This document shows, in pieces, positions 24,401 through 32,136 of a stretch of DNA of 64,000 bases (its first letter is position 1; each line of letters opens with the position of its first letter). Origin of the DNA: Seriola aureovittata (Eukaryota > Chordata > Actinopteri > Carangiformes > Carangidae); contig NC_079366.1 of assembly GCF_021018895.1 (NCBI RefSeq), positions 24,041,896 to 24,105,895 of the forward strand, given 5' to 3'. Both the position numbers and the translations under genes were made by a program. The notes below the pieces were generated by a model. The model had not been told where the DNA came from. It was given only the letters and a program-made list of their open reading frames with translations, and made no database searches.

Positions 24401-27400
24401 GACAAATCACACTCTGTTCCTTCCTCTTCACTTTATCTTCATGGAGCCTTTCTACCATCTACCTCCATCCTCTACCACCCATGACCTCCCCTCCCCTCAC
24501 CCCTCGTTGAGAAGGCTTGACCTGCAAGCAATCACCGACGAGTGGCTGTCCCTCACAATGGTCCCTTCAGCGTCCACTCCAGCTCACTCCTTCACCACCA
24601 CCCCTGTACCGCCCACTCCTCCCCCTCTTCCACCTGACCTCACACTTTTCCAAAAGGCTCTGGAGCCTAAGACACCCTCACCGTCACCTTCTCCTTCACC
24701 TGCACCAACACAAAGAAGCTTCGCTCTTCCACCCCAGATATTTTCCAGAACGCCACCTTTTAAAGAAGGAAGGCTCAGTTTAGGTCACACTCCAGCTGCT
24801 CTGCCTTTCTCCCAACCTCCTCCTCCTCTTCCTCCACCTCCTTCTTCTCCACCTCCTCCTCCTCCTGCCCCTCATGTGTCACTCACCTCTCCATCGCCTG
24901 ACTCTTCTCTGCGATACAACAGCAGCAAGGGTTTCACTGAAACAGCCCAAATGTTATGCATTGCTAAGCCAGAGGTTTTGTCTTGCACAGCAGGACCCGA
25001 GCCAATAAAACCAGTCACACAAACTCCACAGTGGCACAAGTCCACTGCACCAGTAAACAAAAGCGGCAAATCCCCCGACATTGAGCTGCGAGTAAAAGAC
25101 CCTTATGACGAGCTGTTGTCTATGATCCTGGATGGTTCTACCAGTAAAAACAACGTTGACTTTTCAAGATTGTCTCCGATAGATTCCCCACCAGCTACGC
25201 CAACCAGTGAATCTCAGAGCAGGTTTAAGCTAAAAGACGAAGAATCCCGTCAGCCAGCTGGGAAACCCCAAGCAGTCACTCCAGCCAGCGAATCAGCAGG
25301 CAGCGTTCGGTTAGAGGTGCTATTTCACAAGCCTGTGATGATGGAGCCGCTGTCCGTCTCCTGGGGAGAGCAGCCAAAGACTCTGAATGATGATGAACCA
25401 GTCGAGTTTCAAAGGCCACCGTCGGTCAAGGGGAAGGGATATACTGAGTTGTTCATTGAGGAAGAGGATGACGCTTTAGAAGAGAAAGAGGAAGATGTTA
25501 GAGTTTTTAATGAAAGACTCAGTCCACAGGTAGAGCATGGTGTGAGCTGCATCTGCTGAGGGACATGGAGGAAAATAATTTTGGTTATAGAAAAAATAAA
25601 CCACTTTTGCACTCAAACAAAAAATCATTGTTACTCAGCCATTAATGCATTTTTACCCCCGTCCACACCAGTGAAAGTGACTTCGAGCAGAGTGAAACTC
25701 TTTAGTGAGCAGCTATTGAGTAGGATTTGGATTAAGGTTAATATAGTTAAGTTAAATGGTTAAGTACTGAGAGCAGTGATAACTAATTTTGTTCAGAAGA
25801 TTAATGAAAACACTAGTTGATTTATTGCTATAGATGGTTATGGACTAACAGGCAAGAAAACTTTGTTCAAGTCATACTGTACAACTGTGATATTTTATTT
25901 CATTTTTAAATATCACACACTATGATTTTTTTTTTCTTATAGTGTATATATATCTCAATGTGTGCGTTTATTTAATTTTCCGTCTAAAATCTTTTCCTCC
26001 ACGTCCTCTCTGGGCTTTAGTTGAATACAGCCATGACAGCATTAAAGGATTTAGCATCATGTGTTTCAGCTTCACTACTGATGTGTTTGTCATTGCCTCC
26101 ATAGGCTGATGTCTCTCCTTCCACCCTGACACGACTTTCTCACCCCGGCTTCTCCTCACCCTGCACACCACCTCCTCTGACCTCCACACCTCCCCCTGCT
26201 TCTTCTTCTTCTACCTCTTCTTTTCCTTCTCCTTCGTCTTCTTCCCCACGCTCACAACAGCATGATCCAAACACCACCCCTCCATCTCCCCCTTGCTCCC
26301 CTCGGCCCCCATCCCTTCCTCACCTCACAACATCACCCCTGCCTCAAGTCTCTCCCCCTCCACCTGCCTCACCACCTCCCCTCCACTCCTCTCACCCCTC
26401 CCCAAACGTTCTCCCACAGCGCTCTGTCTCTCAGCCATCAAGCTCTCCCTGTCCTTCTGGTCCGCTCGCATCCTCCCCCGACTCACAGTCGCCTTGTCCC
26501 TTTCCCACCCTGTCTCCCCCTGAACCCGCCTCTCCTCCCCTCACTACTCCTCGCTCTCCCCCGACTCCCCCCACTGTACCCCATCCAGGACATAGGTCTT
26601 CCAAGGTGAAGGTAAAGCTAGAATGTGGAGATGATGGCATTGATGTTGATCACATTTGTGGTGACAAAAACCTGATAATACCCTTCGTTATCTGAGAAAC
26701 TGTAAGGGGCATTTTTTTTGTATTTTACAGACTGTTTATAAACTAAACAATTAATCAAAATATATTTACAGATTTATCAATATTGAAATAATGATTAGTT
26801 GCAACCCTAACTGAGACTACCGTGTGTTTTGTACACTAACATTCAGTGCACACTAACATGAACTGCTCTGTGATAATTTTGGCCGGAGAATATTCTTGAA
26901 TTAGTGTGTGTAGCTCGTGTTGGTTATAGTGCTTGTGTGGCCAGGAGGATTTTCATTGGCATCATCGTGTTGCCGGATGATGTTTTGCAGCATGTCATTA
27001 GCCTTCAGTGCGTGTGTCCAGCTCATAGTTAAACGTTGCTGACTTGGTTGCTGTTGAACATTATAGATGTGTTGCTTCTGGTCTTTCTGCCTGTTAAGCA
27101 GGATCCAGTTGTTGGTGGTAAACCTCCTCGTAGCCCCATCTTGTCCCGGAGGTCCTATCTGTCACCCATTAGAGGTCGAAGGGTAGGGGGGCATGTCTTC
27201 ACTCAACCACGCTCTTGCTGTACTCTTGTCTCTGTGCAGGGAGGCAATATTCAGAGATAACCATATCATTCATGACTGATCATCACATATTCTGTAACGT
27301 GCATGCTGAAGTACATTGTTTTTCTAAATACAGTGTAAGTTTCCATACTGAGAAGGAGAACTTGTAGAACGAGTAAGAATATCGCACAAGTGTTTCTGTT

Positions 27401-27477
27401 CACAATCCTCAATCCTAAACTAAAATCCTAAACTACAGCTCCATAAATGCCACAGTTTGATTTACTGTCTGTCTGTG

Positions 27478-27508
<31 letters not shown>

Positions 27509-29182
27509 GACTCAGCGATTAGTACAGGATGCACTCCATGGTGGAGGAGACCCGTAAGTGATATTTGTAATCATTAATACCACGATTATCCTTAAAGTTT
27601 CCTCTCAGCAGATGTGAAGTATGTAGATAAAGAGTCATGGACCTCAGCTCACAGTCAGTTTTTTCCAACACAGATACCAGGCCCTGTACAACTACATGCC
27701 TCGCAACGAGGACGAGCTGGAGCTGAGGGAGGGAGACATTGTTGACGTGATGGAGAAGTGTGATGATGGCTGGTTTGTTGGTAAGAGGAGGGAATACATC
27801 AACTTGGACTTGTTAATTAAAAATGGAGGCTTGTTTTTTGCCTGTCAGAAAAATCTTTCAGTTACTGCTACTGCATATCTTAAAACATTATCTTCACTGT
27901 TAACATCAAAATGTGCTAACACATACATGACGGACCTGCAGAGAAGAGGTACGTAAATGAATGTCTCTTCTGCAGACATCTCCTATAAACAAGAAGGTGC
28001 CGCAGATGCAATGAAAATGACACATACAAGGGATTTGTAGCTGTCAATATACAGTACTTACACACTGTGCATAGAATAAATGTATAGGAAGACACAAATA
28101 CAACACAGCAAGCAAACATAAACGTATAACCAGAGGTAGACAACAGTAACAAAATAATCAAGTGCTGCACTGCACAGTTTTACAGTACGTGAGTGCTTGT
28201 AATTCCAGTTGTTAGCAGTTCCACCAAACATCATAGATTCTTTTATTTAAATTGAGAAAATGTTTGAAGTGGAAAGAAGTAAAAATATTTCAAAAGAAAA
28301 GCAAAGAATGGAGAAGGGTCCAATAAATGAAACTAGGTTTGTGAAGCCTAACTTTGTTTTCTTCCCTACGCCTTTAATTATCATACAACCCCTCAGATTT
28401 ACCTGAACCACCAAACTGAACTCAAACTCTACATAAAGTAGATAAAAGTAGCTCCACCTCACCCAGCTGTGACGGTGAAATGCTACTTATATTGTTGCAT
28501 CAGTATTAACAATCAATAATGTAATATGTAATTATATATGAACCACAGGGGCTGTTGTCTATGGAATGGGTACTTTTGATACTTGATATATTTGGTTGAC
28601 AACACTAATGCAGTTAAGTAAAATTTGAAATGTCTTTGGAGTATTTTTGCATTGTTTTATTTAAGTATGATGCATGAAACTACATTTACAGTAAAGTACA
28701 CTGGTCAAATTGATACTGTTTATTTACAGGGTTTGTGGTGTGGGTGCAGTTGGCTCTGATAGAGAAGTATTTTGCAGATATCCACAGAGACCACTAGATG
28801 GCAGTGTGGTCCCACCACCCTTTTGTTAACATGACTGTCTTTGAAGAAGAGAACATGATCCCTCGCAGCTGAGCACAGTTTCAGTTTGATAACCCCGGGA
28901 CTCTTGGTCATCCTAACCTTTACATTCTTCTACAGTAAACTTTACCCTGTAAAAATGTTTTCAAGTGTTTCATTTTGAGTGTGATTCCAACTCATTGCAG
29001 CCTGATTTCCAGACTGCAGTGAGCTGGAATAGAGTTAGTGACAGATACTGCTACTGCCAGGTATCAGCCAGCGTTTAAAGCACTGTCCATCTCACCCCCT
29101 ATCTCTCTTTGTCTCTGAAGGGACCTCTCGAAGGAACAAGTTGTTTGGAACCTTCCCAGGAAACTACGTGAAGCAGCTATAA
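1228..29182 (+). CDS. sorbs2: sorbs2 (sorbin and SH3 domain-containing 2, ArgBP2), 27 coding exons, 5' end missing
   Basis: Scaffold protein of Z-discs, stress fibres, focal adhesions and synapses; in this family the SH3 domains bind proline-rich partners such as vinculin, Abl/Arg, Cbl and WAVE proteins. The spliced frame reads: an N-terminal [10 protein letters not shown] region, a conserved [16 protein letters not shown] segment, the SoHo region ([12 protein letters not shown] ... [11 protein letters not shown] ... [10 protein letters not shown]), a giant exon with a C2H2-like motif, then SH3-1, SH3-2, long proline-rich exons and SH3-3, ending in GNYVKQL. I identified it as sorbs2 rather than sorbs1 or sorbs3 from the segments [17 protein letters not shown] and [16 protein letters not shown]. 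All 27 exons have AG/GT borders and join in frame. The summed length is 6,704 bp if every cassette is used; real transcripts probably use subsets. The start codon is not in the window. I cannot tell which teleost duplicate (a or b) this is. Confidence 0.95.
1318..3642. other. sorbs2 intron
   Basis: About 2.3 kb without a recognisable exon. It contains a poly-A run at 1440-1460. Short open frames inside it show no family resemblance. Confidence 0.6.
3643..3669 (+). CDS. sorbs2: sorbs2 exon e2: 27-nt microexon
   Basis: Bounded by TCTTCCTCAG and GTAAGT. Together with the G carried over from e1 it reads GSDSHSSDL, corresponding to the RDSQSPDS segment of human SORBS2. It has the same phase at both ends, so it can be skipped without a frame change. 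Confidence 0.8.
3819..3943 (+). CDS. sorbs2: sorbs2 exon e3: [16 protein letters not shown] segment
   Basis: 125 bp between ATCTTCAG and GTAGAA. It reads [15 protein letters not shown] then [18 protein letters not shown], a segment nearly identical in mammalian SORBS2 and recognisable in SORBS1. It ends on a codon boundary, which makes the following two long exons optional cassettes. Confidence 0.92.
4168..4827 (+). CDS. sorbs2: sorbs2 exon e4: long proline/serine-rich cassette
   Basis: 660 bp (220 codons) open in the frame set by e3, from AAATAAG to donor GTACAT; the frame continues only to a stop at about 4839 just past the donor. The product is disordered, rich in Pro, Ser, Thr and Gln, starts [13 protein letters not shown] and ends in [16 protein letters not shown], which contains a class II SH3 ligand (PAVPPR). 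I do not know this block from canonical SORBS2; its place matches a low-complexity insertion in the N-terminal half of SORBS1. Exon status rests on an uninterrupted frame and exact phase; the acceptor has a modest pyrimidine tract. Confidence 0.7.
5455..5880 (+). CDS. sorbs2: sorbs2 exon e5: Ser/Thr/Gly-rich cassette
   Basis: 426 bp (142 codons) between a strong acceptor (CCTCCAACACCAG) and donor GTAATT, phase 0 at both ends. It reads [20 protein letters not shown], then [17 protein letters not shown] and a Ser/Gly/Thr-rich tail. No folded domain is visible. The frame fits its neighbours exactly, so a coding cassette is likely, though not in canonical human SORBS2. Confidence 0.72.
5881..7623. 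other. sorbs2 intron with a long (AT)n tract
   Basis: About 1.7 kb with no exon seen. It includes a roughly 90-bp AT dinucleotide repeat at 6382-6470. An open frame across the repeat is a low-complexity artefact. Confidence 0.6.
6382..6470. repeat. (AT)n microsatellite
   Basis: Nearly 90 bp of alternating A and T with a few interruptions, in the sorbs2 intron after e5. Confidence 0.92.
7624..7750 (+). CDS. sorbs2: sorbs2 exon e6: [16 protein letters not shown] segment
   Basis: 127 bp between CTCTTAG and GTGAGT. It reads [15 protein letters not shown] then [16 protein letters not shown], aligning with the human block containing YYQRPFSPSAYSLPASL. It ends with one base of a split codon. Confidence 0.88.
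8260..8435 (+). CDS. sorbs2: sorbs2 exon e7: start of SoHo region
   Basis: 176 bp between TCTATGTAG and GTGAGG. It reads ...[19 protein letters not shown] then [15 protein letters not shown], nearly identical to mammalian SORBS2 just upstream of the sorbin-homology core. It ends on a codon boundary. Confidence 0.95.
8436..10543. other. sorbs2 intron
   Basis: About 2.1 kb. No exon, RNA gene or clear transposon was seen. A short poly-A run lies at about 9606-9619. Confidence 0.6.
10544..10610 (+). CDS. sorbs2: sorbs2 exon e8: SoHo core
   Basis: 67 bp between TCTCCCCAG and GTAAGT. It reads [19 protein letters not shown], the hallmark sorbin-homology sequence shared by SORBS1, 2 and 3. In this family the SoHo region targets the protein to membrane rafts through flotillin. 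Confidence 0.97.
11542..11592 (+). CDS. sorbs2: sorbs2 exon e9: acidic/Tyr-rich linker
   Basis: 51 bp between TTCTTCCACAG and GTGAGA. It reads [17 protein letters not shown], equivalent to the DDDTDMYNTPYTYN block of human SORBS2. It is phase-symmetric, so skippable in frame. Confidence 0.9.
11701..11917 (+). CDS. sorbs2: sorbs2 exon e10: [12 protein letters not shown] linker, tandem acceptor
   Basis: 217 bp (214 if the second acceptor is used) to donor GTAGGA. It reads [18 protein letters not shown], then [13 protein letters not shown] and a proline-rich tail, matching the human [12 protein letters not shown] block. The acceptor is TTAGCAG, a NAGNAG site: either AG keeps frame, adding or losing one alanine. 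Confidence 0.92.
12148..12262 (+). CDS. sorbs2: sorbs2 exon e11: SoHo C-terminal part
   Basis: 115 bp between TTGCACCAG and GTGAGT. It reads [19 protein letters not shown] then [19 protein letters not shown], nearly identical to SORBS1 and SORBS2 of mammals. It ends on a codon boundary, so the next two small exons can be skipped. Confidence 0.97.
12263..14857. other. sorbs2 intron
   Basis: About 2.6 kb. It holds a poly-A run at 13859-13882 but no recognisable exon. Open frames on both strands here are without family resemblance. Confidence 0.6.
14858..14929 (+). CDS. sorbs2: sorbs2 exon e12: [10 protein letters not shown] cassette (SORBS1-like)
   Basis: 72 bp between TTTCCCAG and GTAAGT, phase 0 at both ends. 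It reads [16 protein letters not shown] then SELEFGRP, closely matching the [20 protein letters not shown] segment of SORBS1. Canonical short human SORBS2 lacks it, so it is likely an optional cassette. Confidence 0.93.
15573..15585 (-). promoter_or_regulatory. CTCF-type motif (reverse orientation)
   Basis: TGCCCTCTGCTGG fits the reverse of the core consensus CCASYAGRKGGCR at every position. Whether it is bound cannot be seen from sequence; short consensus matches also occur by chance or inside repeats. Confidence 0.4.
16041..16070. repeat. Perfect inverted repeat (hairpin)
   Basis: Two 13-bp arms, TTTGAGAGTGCAA and its exact complement, are separated by TTCA; the stem could extend one more pair. 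It sits inside a sorbs2 intron. The flanks are not complementary, so this is a short isolated stem rather than a long fold-back. Confidence 0.85.
16622..16678 (+). CDS. sorbs2: sorbs2 exon e13: [11 protein letters not shown] cassette
   Basis: 57 bp between GGGCTCAAG and GTAATC, phase 0 at both ends. It reads [19 protein letters not shown], resembling the PPKKIWDYTPGD segment that follows [10 protein letters not shown] in SORBS1. Probably spliced together with e12. Confidence 0.9.
17417..17466 (+). CDS. sorbs2: sorbs2 exon e14: linker
   Basis: 50 bp between CTATTTCAG and GTAACC. It reads [16 protein letters not shown] and ends with two bases of a split serine. With e12 and e13 skipped it gives ERP-TSLHIAP, equivalent to ERPASLYQSS in human SORBS2. 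Confidence 0.87.
18564..18739 (+). CDS. sorbs2: sorbs2 exon e15: YRKRRKSEP linker
   Basis: 176 bp between GCGTTACAG and GTAGAC. It reads [18 protein letters not shown] ... [19 protein letters not shown], matching the [10 protein letters not shown] and [10 protein letters not shown] landmarks of human SORBS2. It ends with one base of the glycine that continues in e16, or, if e16 is skipped, of the aspartate that begins e17. Confidence 0.94.
19111..20937 (+). CDS. sorbs2: sorbs2 exon e16: giant neural-type (nArgBP2) exon
   Basis: 1,827 bp (609 codons), phase 1 at both ends, with acceptor CATCTGAAAG and donor GTGGAG. It corresponds to the long alternative exon of neural ArgBP2. Landmarks are [72 protein letters not shown], a histidine run (about 20182-20230), [36 protein letters not shown] and [20 protein letters not shown]. 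The Cys/His block at about 20275-20375 fits a C2H2-like pattern. Skipping this exon joins e15 to e17 in frame, giving the short muscle-type protein. The frame stays open past the donor but that tail has no family similarity. Confidence 0.96.
20938..21947. other. sorbs2 intron
   Basis: About 1 kb, AT-rich, starting with readthrough of the e16 frame. No exon was recognised. Confidence 0.6.
21948..22027 (+). CDS. sorbs2: sorbs2 exon e17: linker before SH3-1
   Basis: 80 bp between CCAATCACAG and GTACAA. It reads [19 protein letters not shown] then RRPTPDRE, comparable with SYSSTLTDMGRS...RRGTPEKE of human SORBS2. Confidence 0.9.
22378..22424 (+). CDS. sorbs2: sorbs2 exon e18: SH3-1, first part
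   Basis: 47 bp between CTCCATCAG and GTGAGT. It reads [15 protein letters not shown], containing the ALYDF-like start of the first SH3 domain. It ends with two bases of a split lysine. Confidence 0.95.
22842..22956 (+). CDS. sorbs2: sorbs2 exon e19: SH3-1, second part
   Basis: 115 bp between GTGTCACAG and GTAAAT. It reads [19 protein letters not shown] then [19 protein letters not shown], completing SH3-1 with the WYEG tryptophan and the GIFPISYV strand that form the proline-ligand groove. Confidence 0.97.
23084..23212 (+). CDS. sorbs2: sorbs2 exon e20: linker and SH3-2, first part
   Basis: 129 bp between CACACACAG and GTATTG. It reads [18 protein letters not shown] then [19 protein letters not shown], the RPPPPA linker and the start of the second SH3 domain, as in mammals. 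Confidence 0.97.
23213..23818. other. sorbs2 intron inside SH3-2 carrying a teleost repeat
   Basis: About 600 bp splitting SH3-2. Most of its second half is an interspersed repeat (23497-23775), followed by a GT-rich tract that serves as the acceptor of e21. Confidence 0.65.
23497..23775. repeat. Interspersed teleost repeat, near full-length copy
   Basis: The stretch starts GAGCTGAAATGGTTGATTAA, contains GGATGTCTTTGGATTTTGG and AACAAAATAAACAATTTAAA, and ends near TAATCGATTATGATAGTC and GTTAGTTGC. This is the layout of an abundant fish repeat with AATCGATTAATC-type ends. Shorter copies are at 26731-26810, 42072-42140 and 50805-50945. I recognise the pattern but not a database name. Confidence 0.6.
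23819..24013 (+). CDS. sorbs2: sorbs2 exon e21: SH3-2, second part
   Basis: 195 bp between TGTGTGTAG and GTAGGG. It reads [18 protein letters not shown] then [19 protein letters not shown] and a basic Ser/Pro/His linker. Both ends are at codon boundaries, so the three following cassettes may be joined or skipped. Confidence 0.97.
24447..25529 (+). CDS. sorbs2: sorbs2 exon e22: long proline-rich exon with TDEWLSLTM
   Basis: 361 codons open in the e21 frame up to donor GTAGAG. It starts near [16 protein letters not shown], then [15 protein letters not shown], matching the EMHAVTSEWISLTVG landmark of the equivalent SORBS1 exon. Long proline runs follow (for example [16 protein letters not shown]), then [14 protein letters not shown] and a Glu-rich end. 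The donor is clear. The acceptor is less certain: I placed it after ATGGAG because that is the one with correct phase downstream of a pyrimidine tract; the frame is open for about 100 bp further upstream. Confidence 0.83.
26105..26611 (+). CDS. sorbs2: sorbs2 exon e23: start-less Ser/Pro/Thr-rich exon
   Basis: 169 codons ([18 protein letters not shown] ... PGHRSSKVK) without a stop or a methionine, between acceptor GCCTCCATAG and donor GTAAAG, with an alternative donor GTGAAG six bases earlier. The product is almost pure Ser, Pro and Thr with low complexity. Phase 0 at both ends fits e22 and e24. It contains no ATG, so it can only be translated as an internal exon. Exon status rests on splice sites, phase and the open frame. 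Confidence 0.68.
26731..26810. repeat. Interspersed teleost repeat, truncated copy
   Basis: Contains CTAAACAATTAATCAAAATA and ends ATGATTAGTTGCAACCCTAA, the same end structure as the copy at 23497-23775 and in the same orientation. Confidence 0.6.
27102..27182 (+). CDS. sorbs2: sorbs2 exon e24: [18 protein letters not shown] cassette
   Basis: 81 bp between CTGTTAAGCAG and GTAGGG, phase 0 at both ends. It reads [18 protein letters not shown] then YLSPIRGRR, a basic segment. Its position just before SH3-3 and its exact phase support it. Confidence 0.85.
27489..27508. repeat. (CT)n tract at a splice acceptor
   Basis: About ten CT units forming the pyrimidine tract of sorbs2 e25. Confidence 0.85.
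27516..27553 (+). CDS. sorbs2: sorbs2 exon e25: short linker before SH3-3
   Basis: 38 bp between CTGACTCAG and GTAAGT, preceded by a (CT)n tract. It reads [13 protein letters not shown], equivalent to the GGGEP that precedes FQALYNY in human SORBS2. It ends with two bases of a split proline. Confidence 0.9.
27674..27780 (+). CDS. sorbs2: sorbs2 exon e26: SH3-3, main part
   Basis: 107 bp between TCCAACACAG and GTAAGA. It reads [20 protein letters not shown] then [16 protein letters not shown], nearly identical to the third SH3 domain of SORBS1 and SORBS2; the DELELREGD and GWFVG motifs are intact. Confidence 0.98.
27781..29120. other. sorbs2 last intron, with CTCF motif
   Basis: About 1.3 kb between the two SH3-3 exons. 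It contains a CTCF consensus match at 28791-28803 and no exon. Confidence 0.65.
28791..28803 (+). promoter_or_regulatory. CTCF-type motif (forward orientation)
   Basis: CCACTAGATGGCA fits the core consensus CCASYAGRKGGCR at every position. With the reverse-oriented match at 15573-15585, the two would point away from each other. Binding is not shown by sequence. Confidence 0.45.
29121..29182 (+). CDS. sorbs2: sorbs2 exon e27: end of SH3-3 and stop
   Basis: 62 bp after acceptor GTCTCTGAAG. It reads [19 protein letters not shown] then TAA, the C-terminal strand of SH3-3. The GTFPGNYVK end is the same in mammalian SORBS1 and SORBS2, so the protein ends exactly where the family ends. Confidence 0.98.
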
Positions 29183-31458
29183 TGATGATTCCAGACTCCG
29201 CCCCAGGCCCCGCCCCCTTTCCGTGACACGTTCATCGCCCCTCGGCACAGCACCTGCAGGACCCCACCCCCCCGCCCCCCTCTAACAGTGGTCCACAGGG
29301 ACCTGTCGCACATTTATGTGTTTGAGTGTTATGTGTGGCTCGTCAGCTTCACACAGACAGAACATTTAGCTCTAACTAGCCATCTTTAATGGAAGACTTC
29401 TATAAAATGATGTTGTTTTTTTAAACGTTATCTTTTTATCCTTATTTTTCTATCATGGAGAACCCAAACTTTGTGCTCCAGTCAGTGACCTTTAACTTTT
29501 GACAGTGATGGAATGACATTAAAGGAACTTTGCAAACGCTCATTGATAGTGGACAGTGCAAGGCAGTGATGCTTTTCTCTAGGTTTCAACTGTTTAAGGG
29601 CAGTAAGATCACCACCATCACCTTTTTCTTGTATTTTCCGGCAGTATCTGTAACTTAAAACTTGTTACATTTCATTTCAGTGTTCAATTACAAACATTCA
29701 CAGACATTCGGTGCAGAGAGAGCTGCACAAACAGTATTTTGTCAGCAGGCCTGTTGTATGAACTGTGTTGTATGTCAGGTAAAAGGAGTTCCTTCCCATA
29801 GTTACATGTGGAACAGACTGTGCATGTATCAATGTTATGTGTTACCCAATGTATTGATCGGTTGGTAAGAATTTAGGAATATTATGATTCATAATCGAGC
29901 AGTTATTTCAAACATTGCAAATGAGGAAGTGGAAGAAATATTAATGACACTGTTCTACTTGCTGTCTAAACCTAATACATTAGTATACATAAGTATAAGA
30001 TTAGAAAACACCAATATTTTCAACTTGTTCTTCATCTTCACACTAGAATTGATGCACTTTAACAAAATTTTAACACAAATTTGTGTTTGTTTTATTTCAG
30101 ATTTCACTTCAGATTTTGTACACTAGACGTTACTATGACATTTGGGGCTTTTTGGGGATATTGGTCAAGTGTGGGAAGTGTATGCAAAAAGGTAAACAAC
30201 CTTTTAGGTATTATATTTATTAGAGGGCAAACGCTGGTCACACTATGTGATAAGATTATTTTAGGAAGGATGGAAAAACATGTTGCTTTTTAACACATTC
30301 TAACAGCAGCAAACTCACATTTGAATGGATTGTTATTTTATTGTCAAGTATCATTGTCCAGATAAGTGCTGAGACTGAGGAATAACATGAGAGTTGATGG
30401 GCTATTTGGAATTACCAGATGTCATGTTGTGTTATGTTGAATTTATTTAAGTCAGATACAGGATGAGACAGGATTTGATCAAAAACTTCAGTCGTGTAAG
30501 TTTTTCCACTTGACTTTGGTGGCTTCTTTTAACCCTGTTGTCAGAGTGAATAGGTAGTGTGTCACTGTTCATGTGTTTATATACTATTTGGAATTATCTG
30601 CATTTTCCATCTTAGCTCGTCATGCTCAATGAATATGATCTTCTTTTTTTTTTTCTCATTTTGTGTTTCACAAAGGATGAACACTGACAACAAAACAAAT
30701 GTTAAAGCACCTTAAAATATATTTTGTTTTTATCATTCATTGTCCTTCATGTCACCCCCTGTCATCCACTATTTCAGATGGCGTGAGAACACTTTGTGTG
30801 TGTGTGTGTCTGTGGTGTTTTTGTAAGCCTTTTGTATGAGAGCTGTAAAATGGCCAACATCCACTTGCTTTATAAAGTCGGCTTTTTCTCACCCACCATC
30901 ACATTTGGTTTCCTCTCCTTCTTTCTTCACGTTTTCGTCATCAGTGGTGCTAATTTCCACTTTTTTGACAGCTGTTATAGTCAGGCACATAGGTCTTTTT
31001 TTCTCTCTCTCTCTCTCTCTCTCTCCAGTTATTTGTTGTTTTAGGAGTCAGTGACATATTTAAACTGAAGTTACTGTAGGTAGATTGAGTAGAGTTGGTG
31101 ATTGCTGCCTTACATCCAACTCACTTATTTAATAGCCATGTATATGTAAACCTCTTCTGTGATGCAAAAAATTCATTTATGCATATGTAGTCTAGAAAAC
31201 ATCAGGAAGGTGTGTGACAGTGTGCACATAAACTCTACAGAGCTAAAACATTCAGTAAGTCTTTGATACAACAATAGGAACAGATTTGGACTGAACACAT
31301 TAATTTGGCTCCTGATATGTTTATACATGTAATTGAAAATGTAAATCTTATATGTTATTCATGTTAATATCAAATTCAATGCACACTCTTGGACCTAAGT
31401 ATTTCTACAATATCTTAGCATTTGTTGGATGATTTTATGGGGCTGTATTGCTAATAAA
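29183..31458 (+). other. sorbs2: sorbs2 probable 3'UTR
   Basis: Starts with a GC-rich segment (to about 29285) and becomes AT-rich. The first AATAAA after the stop is at 31453-31458; another is at 31998-32003. Where the transcript really ends is uncertain. No further coding potential was recognised. Confidence 0.45.
31453..31458 (+). terminator. sorbs2: Candidate poly(A) signal for sorbs2
   Basis: AATAAA, the first such hexamer downstream of the stop codon, within an AT-rich tail. A second hexamer at 31998-32003 is an alternative. Confidence 0.4.
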
Positions 31459-32111
31459 ATCCAGCTGGTAGATGAAATATTTCCAATACTTTTTTTCTCC
31501 TTTCAGCTGAACAGATAAGACAACTTTGTTTGCAGATGACTGAAAAGGAAATCGCATAAAGTTTAAAGGTACCGTGCCGTGTTTTTGACCCTTTTCCTCC
31601 TATTCTTCTCTAAGCACCGAGGTTTGGTGACACACATTCACGTGCCTCTATTTCACACCCACATATCCACAGTTGGTGGCGGGAATGTGCCAATTAAATG
31701 GGAAGAAGACCCCAAGCTGATGTAAACAAATGCAGGTTTCAAAACACTCCAGAAAAAAGGCTGTTCAGCTGTTACGTTAAGGACAACCTGACAGCAGCTG
31801 AAAACCTTGCTTTTGCTGACCTCCAGTGGATGAAAAGGATAAAGCTCATTATATACGTTTCCTTACCAGCAGTTCCATCTCTCAGTGCTTTCAGACTTCC
31901 CTACTCTAATCAGCTCCAAGTCCATTTCATCCTCCTGATGATGTATAACCTTGATAACAGGTCACAAATATGTTTTGTTTGTTTGGTTTTTTTTTTAAAT
32001 AAAAATGTATTAGTAGTTTTCTGACATTTGCACACTGTAGCTTTTAATCGTGCACCTGCTACACATTTGGTGCACACGAGTATGAGGGCTTTTTTTATGG
32101 CAGTATTTAGG

Positions 32112-32136
32112 GTGTGTGTGTGTGTGTGTGTGTGTG
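32112..32136. repeat. (GT)n microsatellite
   Basis: About 12 GT units between sorbs2 and pdlim3. Confidence 0.9.

Noticed and set aside
26262..26609. 115-codon open frame starting with ATG within e23
   Set aside because: It is in a different frame from that set by the flanking sorbs2 exons; the biased composition leaves more than one frame open.
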